DNA of 58,306 nucleotides from Immundisolibacter sp. (GTDB lineage Bacteria > Pseudomonadota > Gammaproteobacteria > Immundisolibacterales > Immundisolibacteraceae): the NCBI RefSeq assembly GCF_014359565.1, contig NZ_JACIZD010000014.1, positions 1-58,306 of the forward strand, written 5' to 3'. Below the pieces are notes generated by a model. It searched no databases. It was given only the letters and a program-made list of their open reading frames with translations, and was not told where the DNA came from. The position numbers were made by a program, and so were the translations under genes. Shown piece after piece: positions 36,463 to 45,469 of this stretch (position 1 is the stretch's first letter; every line of letters begins with the position of its first letter).

Positions 36463-36958
36463 GCTGGGACTGCGGGTGTGCGAGCGGCGGCGCCGGCACC
36501 CGGCACGCCAATTCCTCCAGCGCCAGGCGGTAGACCTCGCGTTTGAAGTTGACGATCTGCGTCAGCGGGGCCCAGTAATCGACCCAGCGCCAGGCATCGA
36601 ACTCCGGGGTGCCATCGGCGTCGAGGCGGATGCGCTCCTCGCCCGCGGTCAGGCGCAGCAGGTACCACAGCTGTTTCTGGCCGATGCACGGCGGCCGGTC
36701 GCGCCGCACATAGCGGCGCGGGATCATGTAACGCAGCCAGCCCTGGGTGGCGCCCAGCAGTTCCACGTCCTCACAGGTCAGGCCGACCTCTTCCCGCAGC
36801 TCGCGATACAGCGCCTGTTCGGGCGACTCTCGGTGCTTGATGCCGCCCTGGGGGAACTGCCACGCGTTCTGGCCGATGCGCCGGCCCCAGAACACGAGGC
36901 CAGCGTCGTTGACCAGGATGATGCCGACGTTTGCCCGGAAGCCTTCCGCATCGATCAT
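36455..36958 (-). CDS. rppH: RNA pyrophosphohydrolase (Nudix)
   Basis: RppH removes pyrophosphate from 5'-triphosphate RNA and starts mRNA decay. The 167-residue protein begins [17 protein letters not shown] and has the complete Nudix box [23 protein letters not shown], with the REEVG glutamates intact. [15 protein letters not shown] and KQLWYLL are also characteristic. It starts the minus-strand group and is divergent from the HAD gene. Confidence 0.96.
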   Translation of the reverse strand: MIDAEGFRANVGIILVNDAGLVFWGRRIGQNAWQFPQGGIKHRESPEQALYRELREEVGLTCEDVELLGATQGWLRYMIPRRYVRRDRPPCIGQKQLWYLLRLTAGEERIRLDADGTPEFDAWRWVDYWAPLTQIVNFKREVYRLALEELACRVPAPPLAHPQSQRA

Positions 36959-37069
36959 GGCGCGATCCTTCTGCTATTGCGTACGCTGCCGGCAAGGGCC
37001 GAAGCCTTGGCACGGCACTGTAAACTTGCGGTCGATGTTAGCACGCAGCCCTACCTGGAACGGCCCCGA

Positions 37070-37738
37070 ATGGCCCGCACGCTTGCCCTGTTCGATCTGG
37101 ACAACACCTTGCTGACCGACGATAGCGACTACCTGTGGGGGCGCTATCTGTCCGACGCCGGCTTGGTCGACGGCCCCGCCTACGAGGCCCAGAACGCGCG
37201 CTATTACGCCCTGTACAAGGCCGGCGACCTGGACATCCACGAATTTCTGGCCTTTGCGCTGCGCCCGTTGCGGGAGCTGCCCCTGGCGCGCCTGCTCGAG
37301 CTGCGCGAGCGTTTCGTGGCCGAGTGGATCGTCCCGCGGGTGGCGCCGGGGGCGAGGGCCCTGATCGAGCGCCACCGCCGCGATGGCCACATGCCGGTCA
37401 TCATTACGGCCACTAACCGTTTCGTGACCGGGCCGATCGCCGGCCTGCTGGGCGTGCCGGCGTTGATCGCCACCGAGCCGGAGCGTGACGCGGAAGGTTT
37501 CACCGGGCGCGCGCTGGACCCGCCCTGTTTTCAGGCCGGCAAGGTGGCTCGCCTCAAGGCCTGGCAAAGCCGCTATGGCTACGCCGGTGCGTACACCTAT
37601 TTCTATAGCGATTCCCACAACGATCTGCCGCTGCTGGAGCAGGTGGATGTGCCGGTCGTGGTGGATGCGGACCCGCAACTGACGGCGATTGCCGCCGCCC
37701 GTGGCTGGTCGCAGATCAGCCTGCGCGGGGTGCCCTGA
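37070..37738 (+). CDS. HAD-IB family phosphatase (SerB-like)
   Basis: This 222-residue hydrolase has motif I FDLDNTLLTDD (nucleophile D9, acid D11), motif II ITATNRF, a conserved lysine in QAGKVARLKAW, and motif III YSDSHNDLPLL. A helical cap fills about 20-90. Relatives beside rppH in pseudomonads are labelled HAD-IB or histidinol-phosphatase-like. The substrate is unknown. The start codon lies 111 bp from the divergent rppH start. Confidence 0.88.
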   Translation: MARTLALFDLDNTLLTDDSDYLWGRYLSDAGLVDGPAYEAQNARYYALYKAGDLDIHEFLAFALRPLRELPLARLLELRERFVAEWIVPRVAPGARALIERHRRDGHMPVIITATNRFVTGPIAGLLGVPALIATEPERDAEGFTGRALDPPCFQAGKVARLKAWQSRYGYAGAYTYFYSDSHNDLPLLEQVDVPVVVDADPQLTAIAAARGWSQISLRGVP

Positions 37739-37792
37739 GCGTGCTGCGCGGCAGCCGGGCCGGCGCCGCTGGGGGTCTGCTATCATCGTCGC

Positions 37793-37879
37793 CGCTCGTG
37801 GGTGATCCGCCGTGGTGTTCAGGCACACGGCAATGCCCCACGAACATGCAACGCCCCGCACCCGCCGGGGCGTTTTGTT
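37793..37879 (+). ncRNA. Candidate structured leader or small RNA upstream of lptD
   Basis: A TATCAT -10-like box at 37781-37786 is followed by two stacked helices. TCGTGGG (37796-37802) pairs with CCCACGA (37837-37843), and inside them CCGTG (37810-37814) pairs with CACGG (37826-37830). A strong terminator comes last. I see no good -35. It could be an independent small RNA of about 87 nt or an attenuating leader for lptD. I do not recognise a known family. Confidence 0.5.
37851..37879 (+). terminator. Rho-independent terminator
   Basis: ACGCCCCG (37851-37858) and CGGGGCGT form an 8-bp GC-rich stem around CACCCGC, followed by TTTGTT. It lies 29 bp before the lptD start and ends either the upstream HAD transcript or the candidate small RNA. 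Confidence 0.85.
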
Positions 37880-37907
37880 AACCGTCCGCGCCTGGGCTTA
37901 ACTTACG

Positions 37908-40172
37908 TTGCGCTACTCCAATTCAGCGGTTTTTCGACGGGCGTGCACGGCCGTCGTCGGGCTTTATGCAGTGCTCCTGAGCGTGGCCGGGCAGGCGGCG
38001 GTGAGCCAGCCGAGCGATGCCCAGTGCGGCAGCGCATTCGAGTTCATCGGTCCCGATCCGGCGGTGGCGGCGCGGGCCAAGGCGAGCGGTCAGCCGATCT
38101 ACGTGGTAGCCGACTCGTCGGAAGCCCAGCCCTCGGGGGATATTTTGCTCAGCGGCCAGGCGGCCATCGTCAAGGGCGATCGTCAGCTCAACGCCGACGA
38201 GGTCACGTTCAACCGCGACAGCCAGGCGGCGGTGGCCACCGGCGCGGTGGTGTTCGGCGACAGCCGCATGATGCTCGAGGGCAGCAGCCTGTCCTACAAC
38301 ATCGACGCCGACCAGGGCACCATCGAGAACGCCAGCTATGCGCTGCGCGAGAAGCGGGCGCGGGGTCGCGCCACGCGCATCATTCGCCGCGATGCCAGCC
38401 GGCATACGCTGGAAGGCGCTTTCTACACCACCTGTCCGCCGGGCAAGCGCGACTGGGCGGTGCGCTCGACCAAGGTCGATCTGGATTTTGACGCCGGCAA
38501 AGGCTCGGCGCGCAACGTGGTGCTGGACTTCAAGGGCATACCGATCCTGTACAGCCCGTATTTCAGCTTTCCGCTCTCCGACAAGCGCAAGTCGGGTTTC
38601 CTGGCGCCAAGCGCCGGCAATTCCGACGAAATCGGTTTCGAGCTGCGGGCGCCGTACTACCTGAACCTGGCGCCCAACTACGACGCCACCATCACCCCCC
38701 GCTACATGAGCAAGCGCGGGTTGATGATGGAGGGGCTGGGGCGCTACCTGTTCACTGACGTGCAGGGCGAGATCGGCGGCAGTTTCCTGCCGTCCGACAA
38801 GGTTGCCGACCGCAACCGCAACGCCCTGTTCATGTCCCAGTCAGGCGCCTTCACGCCGCGCTGGACGCATTACCTCACCTACAACAGCGTGTCCGATGAC
38901 GCCTATTTCGAGGACTTCGGTAACGGCATCAGCGATGTAAGCACCACCCACTTGCAGCGCCTGGCAAACACCACCTACAACGGTGACAACTGGCGTGTCA
39001 TGGGGCAGGTCGAGACCTATCAGACCCTCAGCGGCACGCGGCCGTACCGGCGCCTGCCGCAGCTGATGTTCAACACATCCGGCTTCACGTTCGGTGGCCT
39101 GAATTACGCACTGGACAGCGAGTACACCGCCTACGACCACCCGGACCTGGTCGATGGCACGCGCCTGGACCTGTATCCCAGCATCAGCCTGCCGTGGGAG
39201 CGGGCGGCGTTTCGGATCGAGCCACGGGTCGGCTTTCGCTACACGCAGTACCAGCTGAACGACCAGTTGCCGGGGCTGGACGATGCGCCGAGCCGCTCGG
39301 TGCCGATCCTCAGCCTGGACAGCGGGCTGTTTTTCGAGCGTGACCTCGACCTGTGGGGCGTGAGCGCGCAGCAGACGCTCGAACCGCGGCTGTTCTATCT
39401 GTACATCCCGCAGCGGGACCAGGACGACATTCCCGTGTTCGACACCGGCGATACGGATTTCAGCTTCCAGTCGCTGTTTCGTACCAACCGCTTTTCTGGC
39501 CCGGATCGCCAGGGCGATGCCAACCAGGTCACGGCGGCCGTCACCAGCCGTTTCCTGAGCGGGACCAGCGGGGTCGAGATGCTGCGCGCGAGCCTCGGCC
39601 AGATTCGCTACCTGCGGGATCGCCAGGTCAGCCTGCGCCCGGGCCCAGCGCTGGACAGCCGCGAGTCGGCCATCGTCGGCGAGCTATGGGCGCGCCTGAC
39701 ACGCGCATTGACGGCCAGCGGTGATCTGGAATGGGATCCGGACAGCGGCAGCACGCAGCGTTCCGTGTTTGGCCTGCATTACCGGGGCACGGGCGGCACG
39801 CTGCTGAATGCGTCCTATCGCATGCGCCGGGAGCTGCCCAACTTGTCTGCGCCGGGTCTCACCGACAGCCTGGAACAGATCGACCTGTCGGGCGTCGTCC
39901 CGCTGGGCCGAAACTGGCAGCTGGTGGGCCGGTCTTACTACTCGCTGCCGGAGTCCAAGATCATCGAGAGCTTCGTCGGTCTGGGTTATGAGAGTTGCTG
40001 CTGGGGCGCGCGGGTGGTTACCCGGCGCTACATCCGCAACCTCAGCGGCGAGACCACCAGCGCCATCATGTTCGAGCTCGAACTGAAGGGACTGACCAAC
40101 ATCGGCAACAAAGTGGAAAACCTGCTCACCGAAGGCGTGTTCGGCTACGACCGCAACGCCTACGGCTTCTGA
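37908..40172 (+). CDS. lptD: LPS-assembly outer-membrane protein LptD
   Basis: LptD inserts lipopolysaccharide into the outer leaflet together with LptE. The 754-residue protein has a signal peptide (about 1-30), an OstA jellyroll (about 50-170: ILLSGQAAIVKGDRQLNADEV) and a large beta-barrel. The disulfide cysteines are kept: C40, C176 (TTCPPG), and the pair C697/C698 (YESCCWGAR). The start is a TTG at 37908, because no ATG or GTG gives a signal peptide in frame. It precedes surA, whose product helps fold LptD, as in E. coli. Confidence 0.95.
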   Translation: MRYSNSAVFRRACTAVVGLYAVLLSVAGQAAVSQPSDAQCGSAFEFIGPDPAVAARAKASGQPIYVVADSSEAQPSGDILLSGQAAIVKGDRQLNADEVTFNRDSQAAVATGAVVFGDSRMMLEGSSLSYNIDADQGTIENASYALREKRARGRATRIIRRDASRHTLEGAFYTTCPPGKRDWAVRSTKVDLDFDAGKGSARNVVLDFKGIPILYSPYFSFPLSDKRKSGFLAPSAGNSDEIGFELRAPYYLNLAPNYDATITPRYMSKRGLMMEGLGRYLFTDVQGEIGGSFLPSDKVADRNRNALFMSQSGAFTPRWTHYLTYNSVSDDAYFEDFGNGISDVSTTHLQRLANTTYNGDNWRVMGQVETYQTLSGTRPYRRLPQLMFNTSGFTFGGLNYALDSEYTAYDHPDLVDGTRLDLYPSISLPWERAAFRIEPRVGFRYTQYQLNDQLPGLDDAPSRSVPILSLDSGLFFERDLDLWGVSAQQTLEPRLFYLYIPQRDQDDIPVFDTGDTDFSFQSLFRTNRFSGPDRQGDANQVTAAVTSRFLSGTSGVEMLRASLGQIRYLRDRQVSLRPGPALDSRESAIVGELWARLTRALTASGDLEWDPDSGSTQRSVFGLHYRGTGGTLLNASYRMRRELPNLSAPGLTDSLEQIDLSGVVPLGRNWQLVGRSYYSLPESKIIESFVGLGYESCCWGARVVTRRYIRNLSGETTSAIMFELELKGLTNIGNKVENLLTEGVFGYDRNAYGF

Positions 40173-40201
40173 TTGCGATCCTGCGGACAAGGCACCCTGA
40201 C

Positions 40202-41464
40202 GTGAAACGATTGCTCGCCGTGCTGTGCGCCGTTGTGTTGCCGTGGGCGGCACCGGCGGCCAACCTTGACCGCGTCGTGGCGGTCGTCAACAAGGACGTG
40301 ATCGTTCAGAGCGAACTCGAGCGCGAGGTGCAGCGCATCCTGGCGGATTTGCGCAGCCGGGGCACGGCCACGCCGCCGCGACGGGAGTTCGAGCGGCAGG
40401 TGCTCGAGCACCTGGTAGTGCGGCGCTTGCAGATGCAGCTGGCCGACCAGGCCGGCATCAACATCGGCGACGACGAACTGAATTTCACGCTGCAGAACAT
40501 CGCCGCCCGCAACAATCTGTCGCTGGCCCAGATGCGCGAGGCAGTCGTCGCCGACGGCGGCAGCTTCGAGGATTTTCGTGAGCAGATCCGCAGCGAGATG
40601 CGCATCACCCAGCTGCGCCAGAAGGAAGTCATTTCCCGCATCAACGTGTCCGATGCCGAGGTCGAGCGCTTCCTGGCCGAGGGCGGCGATACCGCCGCCG
40701 GCCGCTACCACCTGGCGCACATCCTGATTGCCCTGCCGCCGGACCCGACGCCGGAGCAAGTGCGAAGCATCGAAGCCCAGGCACAGCAGGTGCATTCGGA
40801 GCTGATCGCAGGCGCCGATTTCGCCAGCACCGCGGTGGCGGTATCCAAAGGTCAGCAGGCCCTGGAAGGCGGCGATCTGGGCTGGCGCAACGCCGACGAG
40901 CTGCCGCCGCCGTTCGTGGCCGCGGTGCGCGATCTGCCGCCCGGCGGCATCAGCGCCGTGATTCCGAGCGCCAGCGGCTTTCACATCCTGAAACTGCTGG
41001 AGTCCGATGCCGCCGGCGGCCGTCATGTGGTCGAGCAGACGCATGTCGAACACATCCTGGTCAAGGCCGAGGCCGGGCGCGAGGAGGAGGCACGGGCGCG
41101 CATCGAATCCCTGCGCCAGCGCATCCTGGCCGGCGAGGACTTCCATGAACTGGCGCGTACCCATTCCGACGATCCGGGTTCGGCGGTCAAGGGCGGCGAC
41201 CTGGGCTGGGTCAGCGCCGAGGAAGTGGTTCCGGCATTCTCCAGCGCAATGCAGAGTCTTCCAGAGGGCGAGCTGAGCCAGCCGGTGCAGTCCAACTACG
41301 GATTTCATCTGATCCGCGTGCTCGGACGGCGCAGTCACGACGACACTGAAGCGTACCGGCGCGCCCACGCCCGCGACCTGCTGCGGGCGCGCAAGGCAGA
41401 AGAAATGACGCAGGCCTGGCTGCAGCGCCTGCGCGACGAGGCGTACGTGGAGCTGCGGCTGTAG
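40202..41464 (+). CDS. surA: Periplasmic chaperone and peptidyl-prolyl isomerase SurA
   Basis: SurA escorts outer-membrane proteins to the Bam complex. The 420-residue protein (E. coli 428) has a signal peptide (to about residue 19), an N-terminal chaperone domain beginning LDRVVAVVNKDVIVQSELE, and two parvulin domains (about 180-275 and 280-385: THVEHILVKAEAG ... GSAVKGGDLGWVS). The GTG at 40202 starts the signal peptide; upstream in-frame codons lie in lptD. Confidence 0.95.
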   Translation: MKRLLAVLCAVVLPWAAPAANLDRVVAVVNKDVIVQSELEREVQRILADLRSRGTATPPRREFERQVLEHLVVRRLQMQLADQAGINIGDDELNFTLQNIAARNNLSLAQMREAVVADGGSFEDFREQIRSEMRITQLRQKEVISRINVSDAEVERFLAEGGDTAAGRYHLAHILIALPPDPTPEQVRSIEAQAQQVHSELIAGADFASTAVAVSKGQQALEGGDLGWRNADELPPPFVAAVRDLPPGGISAVIPSASGFHILKLLESDAAGGRHVVEQTHVEHILVKAEAGREEEARARIESLRQRILAGEDFHELARTHSDDPGSAVKGGDLGWVSAEEVVPAFSSAMQSLPEGELSQPVQSNYGFHLIRVLGRRSHDDTEAYRRAHARDLLRARKAEEMTQAWLQRLRDEAYVELRL

Positions 41465-41471
41465 GCGCGCA

Positions 41472-42458
41472 ATGATCCGTCTGGCGATCACGGTCGGCGA
41501 GCCGGCCGGCATCGGGCCGGACATCTGCCTCGAGCTGGCGCGCACGGCGCAGGCAGCGGACCTCGAACTGACCTTCATCGGCGACGCCGGGCACCTGTTG
41601 GCCCGCGCGGCGGCGCTCGGCCAGGCGGTGGGCATCGAGCCGTTCGATCCGCATCAGCCGGCCGCCGCGGCTGCACCCGGCACGCTGCGCGTCTGGCAGG
41701 TGGACCTGCCGCGCCCGCCGTCGCCCGGCCGGCCCGATCCTGCCAACGCCCTGGCGCTGCTGGAGGGCCTGGACCTGGCCGTCACCGGCTGCCTCGGCGG
41801 CCGCTTCGATGCACTGGTGACCGCGCCGCTGGACAAGGGCGTGATCTGCGACGCCGGCATTCCATTCAGCGGCCATACCGAGTACCTGGCCGCCCGCACC
41901 GGCACCGCGCAGGTGGTGATGCTGCTGGTGGCCGGCACGCTGCGCGTGGCGCTGGCCACCACCCATCTGCCGCTGCGGCAGGTGCCGGACGCCCTCAGCG
42001 TCGAGGGCCTGGCCGGCACGCTGCGCATCCTGGATCACGACCTGCGCAGCCGGTTTGGCATCGCCCGGCCGCGCATCGCCGTGTGCGGCCTGAATCCCCA
42101 CGCCGGCGAGCGCGGTCATCTGGGGCGCGAGGAGATCGACCTGATCGCCCCAGCCATCGCCGTCGCGCGCGCACGGGGTCTTGACCTGACCGGGCCGCTG
42201 CCCGCTGACACGCTGTTCACGCCCGCGCGCCTGACGCCGTTCGACGCGGTGCTGGCGATGTACCACGACCAGGGCCTGCCGGTGCTCAAGTACGCGGGTT
42301 TCGGCCAAGCGGTCAATGTGACGCTGGGGCTGCCGATCATCCGCAGCTCGGTCGACCACGGTACCGCCTACGATCTGGCCGCCACCGGCAAGGCCGACGC
42401 TGGCAGCCTGCGCGCGGCCGTGACACTGGCGGCCGAGCTGGTCAGGGCAGGGCGCTGA
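41472..42458 (+). CDS. pdxA: 4-hydroxythreonine-4-phosphate dehydrogenase
   Basis: PdxA oxidises 4-phosphohydroxy-L-threonine in the DXP-dependent vitamin B6 pathway. The 328-residue protein has [17 protein letters not shown] at the start, the metal histidine region [22 protein letters not shown], and the C-terminal [12 protein letters not shown] and [11 protein letters not shown]. It lies 7 bp after surA. The stop overlaps the rsmA start by one base. Confidence 0.97.
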   Translation: MIRLAITVGEPAGIGPDICLELARTAQAADLELTFIGDAGHLLARAAALGQAVGIEPFDPHQPAAAAAPGTLRVWQVDLPRPPSPGRPDPANALALLEGLDLAVTGCLGGRFDALVTAPLDKGVICDAGIPFSGHTEYLAARTGTAQVVMLLVAGTLRVALATTHLPLRQVPDALSVEGLAGTLRILDHDLRSRFGIARPRIAVCGLNPHAGERGHLGREEIDLIAPAIAVARARGLDLTGPLPADTLFTPARLTPFDAVLAMYHDQGLPVLKYAGFGQAVNVTLGLPIIRSSVDHGTAYDLAATGKADAGSLRAAVTLAAELVRAGR

Positions 42459-43222
42459 TGCAGCCGGCCAGAAAGCGCTTCGGCCAGAACTTCCTGCACA
42501 GCCCGGGCGTGATCGCGCGCATCGTGGCCAGCCTGGCGCCACGGCCGGGGCAGGCGCTGGTCGAGATCGGCCCCGGCCACGGCGCGCTCACCGAGCCGGT
42601 GCTGGCCCTGGCCGGGGCGCTGAACGCCATCGAGCTGGACCGGGATCTGGCCGCCGAGCTGCGCACGCGCTTTGCCGGCCGTGGCCTCGACCTCATCGGC
42701 GCCGATGCGCTGCGCTTCGACTTCGCCAGCCTGGCGCCGCCCGGCGGACGTCTGCGCATTTTCGGCAACCTGCCGTACAACATCTCGACGCCGCTGCTGT
42801 TTCACCTGCTCGATCAACGGGCGGTCATCGGCGACATGCTGTTCATGCTGCAGCGCGAGGTGGTCGACCGCATGGCAGCCGCGCCGGGCGATCCGGACTA
42901 CGGGCGCCTGTCGGTGATGATCCAGTACGCGTGCGCGGTCGAGGCGCTGTTCATCGTGCCGCCGGGCGCCTTCTGGCCGGCGCCCAAGGTGCAGTCGCGC
43001 ATCGTGCTGCTGACGCCGTACCTGAATCTGCCGCATCCGGCCGCCGACGAAAGGCGCTTTGCCGAGGTCGTGCAGCGGGCCTTCGCGCAGCGCCGAAAGA
43101 CCCTGCGCAACAGCCTGTCGGGCGTAGTCACGGAAACTCAGTTCGCTGCGGCGGACATCGACCCGGGGCTACGCCCAGAGGTGCTGTCGGTGGCCGATTT
43201 CGTTCGCCTGGCGGACGCCTGA
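42458..43222 (+). CDS. rsmA: 16S rRNA dimethyladenosine transferase
   Basis: RsmA (KsgA) dimethylates A1518 and A1519 of 16S rRNA late in 30S assembly. The 254-residue protein shows [13 protein letters not shown], the SAM motif [14 protein letters not shown], and the catalytic NLPYNIST. The C-terminal helical domain includes [14 protein letters not shown]. The order surA-pdxA-rsmA is as in E. coli. Confidence 0.97.
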   Translation: MQPARKRFGQNFLHSPGVIARIVASLAPRPGQALVEIGPGHGALTEPVLALAGALNAIELDRDLAAELRTRFAGRGLDLIGADALRFDFASLAPPGGRLRIFGNLPYNISTPLLFHLLDQRAVIGDMLFMLQREVVDRMAAAPGDPDYGRLSVMIQYACAVEALFIVPPGAFWPAPKVQSRIVLLTPYLNLPHPAADERRFAEVVQRAFAQRRKTLRNSLSGVVTETQFAAADIDPGLRPEVLSVADFVRLADA

Positions 43223-43224
43223 GC

Positions 43225-43998
43225 GTGCGCATCCCGCGCCTTTATGTCGACCAGCCGCTGGCGAGCGGCGCCGACTGCCCGCTGGACCGGCGGGCGCTCG
43301 ATCACGCGGTCAAGGTGCTGCGCCTGCGGGCCGGCGATCCGCTGTGCCTGTTCAACGGCCAGGGCGGCGAGTTTTCTGCCGTGCTGGCGCGCGGGGGCGA
43401 TGGCGCCCTGCTGGCGCAGGTCGGCGAGTTCACCCCGGACCGGCGCGAATCGCCCTTGTCGGTGCGGCTGGTGCAGGGCATCTCGCGCGGCGAGCGCATG
43501 GACTACACCCTGCAGAAGGCGGTCGAGCTTGGCGTGACCGACATCGTGCCGGTGGTCACTGAGCGCACCGTGCTGCGCCTGGCCGGCGAGCGGGCCGAGC
43601 GCCGCCTGGCGCACTGGCGTGGCGTGATACTGGCCGCCTGCGAGCAGAGCGGGCGCACCCGCGTGCCGGCGGTGGCCGAGCCGCGTGCGTTGTCCGAATA
43701 CCTGGCCGACCACAGCGCGGACCCGGTGGCGGGCGCTGGCCTGTTGCTGGACTGGGCCGCGCCGGACGCACTCACCGACCTGGGTGCCCTGACCGGACCG
43801 GTTAGCGTGCTGATCGGGCCCGAGGGCGGACTCGCGGCGGCCGAACGCCAGGCCGCGCTGGCTGCCGGCTACCGGCCGGTGCGCCTGGGGCCGCGAATTT
43901 TGCGGACCGAAACGGCCGCAGTCGTGGCGCTGGCCGTGTTGCAGGCGCTGGCCGGCGATCTTGGCGGTCGCCAGGGCGGGGCTGGCGCTGATCGGTAA
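43225..43998 (+). CDS. rsmE: 16S rRNA (uracil-1498-N3)-methyltransferase
   Basis: RsmE is a SPOUT methyltransferase with an N-terminal PUA-like domain (about 1-70) and the C-terminal trefoil knot. The knot is marked by VLIGPEGGLAAAE and LGPRILRTETAAVVAL. The 257 residues match the family. I chose the GTG at 43225, 2 bp after the rsmA stop; it gives VRIPRLYVD, as usual. Co-location with rsmA groups two 16S methyltransferases. Confidence 0.95.
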   Translation: MRIPRLYVDQPLASGADCPLDRRALDHAVKVLRLRAGDPLCLFNGQGGEFSAVLARGGDGALLAQVGEFTPDRRESPLSVRLVQGISRGERMDYTLQKAVELGVTDIVPVVTERTVLRLAGERAERRLAHWRGVILAACEQSGRTRVPAVAEPRALSEYLADHSADPVAGAGLLLDWAAPDALTDLGALTGPVSVLIGPEGGLAAAERQAALAAGYRPVRLGPRILRTETAAVVALAVLQALAGDLGGRQGGAGADR

Positions 43999-44050
43999 TA
44001 AGGGCGCTGCACGTGCTCCACGTGCATCAATCGACACAGCGAGCCTGATC

Positions 44051-44521
44051 ATGCCTATTCGTCCAGCACACGTTGCAACAATGCTCGCCGCCGCCCTGCT
44101 GCTGGCGAATGCGCCCGCCGGCGCCGCGCTGTCGGCTGGCGATGCGGCTGCCGTCTTCAAGGCCGCCGGCTTCACCAAGGCTGCCGACGGGCGTTACATC
44201 CGCTGCGTGGAGGAAACGCCGACCGCGTCCTACACGCCAGGGGCGATCGAAGAGGTCGACGTCAACGGCGATGGCCAGCCGGAAGCCTTCGTCACCGAGA
44301 GCAGCATGTTCTGCTACGGCTCGCCGCACACCTTCTTTGGCCTGGTGGCCAAGCGAGCGGGCGGCTGGACCATGCTGCTCGACGACGTCGGCACGCCGGT
44401 GGTGCTCGACACCCGTCGCAGTGGCTGGGCCGATGTCGAGGTCGGCGGCCCCGGCTTCGGGGCGATGCCGGTGTGGCGGTGGAACGGCCAGGCCTACCAA
44501 CGCAAGACGCCCGGCGAGTGA
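44051..44521 (+). CDS. Exported hypothetical protein with Ca-binding-like loop
   Basis: This 156-residue protein has a signal peptide (about 1-27, ending PAGAA). The mature part contains EEVDVNGDGQPEAFVTES, a DxNxDGxxE loop as in FG-GAP/VCBS-type or dockerin-like calcium loops. Two cysteines (C57 region and MFCYG) could form a disulfide. I do not recognise the family. It lies 52 bp after rsmE and before the duplicated SDR tail. Confidence 0.7.
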   Translation: MPIRPAHVATMLAAALLLANAPAGAALSAGDAAAVFKAAGFTKAADGRYIRCVEETPTASYTPGAIEEVDVNGDGQPEAFVTESSMFCYGSPHTFFGLVAKRAGGWTMLLDDVGTPVVLDTRRSGWADVEVGGPGFGAMPVWRWNGQAYQRKTPGE

Positions 44522-44533
44522 CGCCGTCCCGGC

Positions 44534-44657
44534 GCTGCGGAAAACGCTGATTGCGTCAGCGTTTCCCCAAGCCGTAAAGCCGCCGTCGATCGTCAGGCTG
44601 GCGCCGGTGACGAAGCCGGCCTCGGGACTTGCCGGACAGGCGACCATCCCGGCCACT
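44534..44657 (-). pseudogene. Duplicated 3' tail of the SDR gene (left copy)
   Basis: On the minus strand this stretch encodes EAGFVTGASLTIDGGFTA, the same C-terminus as the SDR at 45379-46125. About 124 bp matches 45349-45469 in the same orientation with few differences; 55 bases in a row are identical (44571-44625). The stop codon is lost in this copy. The rest of the gene is missing. A hairpin, GGAAAACGCTGA ... TCAGCGTTTCC (44539-44566), sits at its 3' side. Confidence 0.85.
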
Positions 44658-44696
44658 GCCTTGCCAACTTTTGTCAAAGTGCCTTAGTCTGCGGAC

Positions 44697-44948
44697 ATGA
44701 GCACGATGAACATTTCCCTGCCCGACAGCCTCAAGTCCTTCGTGGACGAGCAAGTCAGCCAGCGCGGTTACGGTACCAGCAGCGAGTATGTGCGCGAGTT
44801 GATCCGCAGGGACCAGGATCGGCTCCAGCTTCGCGGGCTTCTGCTGGCGGGCGCCGCGTCCGCGCCAACCGCCGCGGCCGACGCAGCTTATTTTGATGGC
44901 CTGCGTGACCAAGTTCATCAGGCCGCCAAGTCCGGCGCCCGTGGGTGA
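44697..44948 (+). CDS. ParD-family antitoxin
   Basis: This 83-residue protein has an N-terminal ribbon-helix-helix (MNISLPDSLKSFVDEQVSQRGY, TSSEYVRELIRRDQ) and a C-terminal toxin-binding tail. It would bind DNA as a dimer and hold the ParE toxin inactive. The stop overlaps the next start by four bases (GTGA region). It is bracketed by the two copies of the SDR 3' tail. Confidence 0.88.
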   Translation: MSTMNISLPDSLKSFVDEQVSQRGYGTSSEYVRELIRRDQDRLQLRGLLLAGAASAPTAAADAAYFDGLRDQVHQAAKSGARG

Positions 44949-45278
44949 AGGCGAAGCCGATCGTCCCGCGTGAGCAGGCCAACCGGGACATCGACCAAGC
45001 CATCGCGTACTACCTGGCTGAGGATGCCGGGCCGGCAGCGCCTGGATTCATCGACGCCCTGCAGCAGGCCTATGACCACATCGGCCGCCACCCTGCGGAC
45101 CGGCTCGCCCCGCTACGCGCACGAATTGAACCTGCCGGGCCTGCGCTGCTGGCCGCTGACGCGGTATCCCTATCTGGTTTTCCATGTCGAACGGCCCGAC
45201 CACGTCGACGTTTGGCGCGTGCTGCATGCCGGACGCGACATCCCGGCGTGGATGCGCGAGCCCGGCGACACCATTTGA
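44945..45278 (+). pseudogene. ParE-family toxin, frameshifted
   Basis: The GTG at 44945 starts KAKPIVPREQANRDIDQAIAY and runs in frame to IGRHPAD (about 45099). The rest of a ParE toxin, GSPRYAHELNLPGLRCWPL and YLVFHVERPDHVDVWRVLH, continues in the +1 frame to a TGA at 45276-45278. One extra G at about 45097-45098 (CTGCGGACC) explains it. Either the toxin is dead or the sequence has an error here. The antitoxin gene is intact. Confidence 0.85.
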
Positions 45279-45310
45279 CGGGCGGTCCGCTCACAAACAG
45301 GCGAGGCTTC

Positions 45311-45379
45311 CTGACCTGTAGCCGCCGATTGTGGCAGCGCATCCCTTGGCTGCGGGAAACGCTGATTGCGTCAGTGTTC
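45311..45379 (-). repeat. Partial copy of the five-hairpin element
   Basis: On the plus strand GGCAGCGCATCCCTTGGCTGCGGG and AAACGCTGA (45333-45366) match the reverse strand of the element at 51063-51214. The preceding TAGCCGCCGATTGTG matches the next arm. The copy ends at the SDR stop codon with the hairpin GGAAACGCTGA/TCAGTGTT. It is truncated relative to 51063-51214. Longest shared runs are under 20 bases each. Confidence 0.7.
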
Positions 45380-45469
45380 TAGGCCGTAAAGCCGCCGTCG
45401 ATCGTCAGGCTGGCGCCGGTGACGAAGCCGGCCTCGGCGCTTGCAAGATACGCGACCATGCCGGCCACT
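45349..45469 (+). repeat. Right direct repeat (3' end of the SDR gene)
   Basis: This is the right-hand counterpart of 44534-44657, 815 bp away and in the same orientation. It includes the true C-terminus and TAG stop of the SDR gene and the hairpin just beyond. The two copies enclose the ParDE module. Confidence 0.85.
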
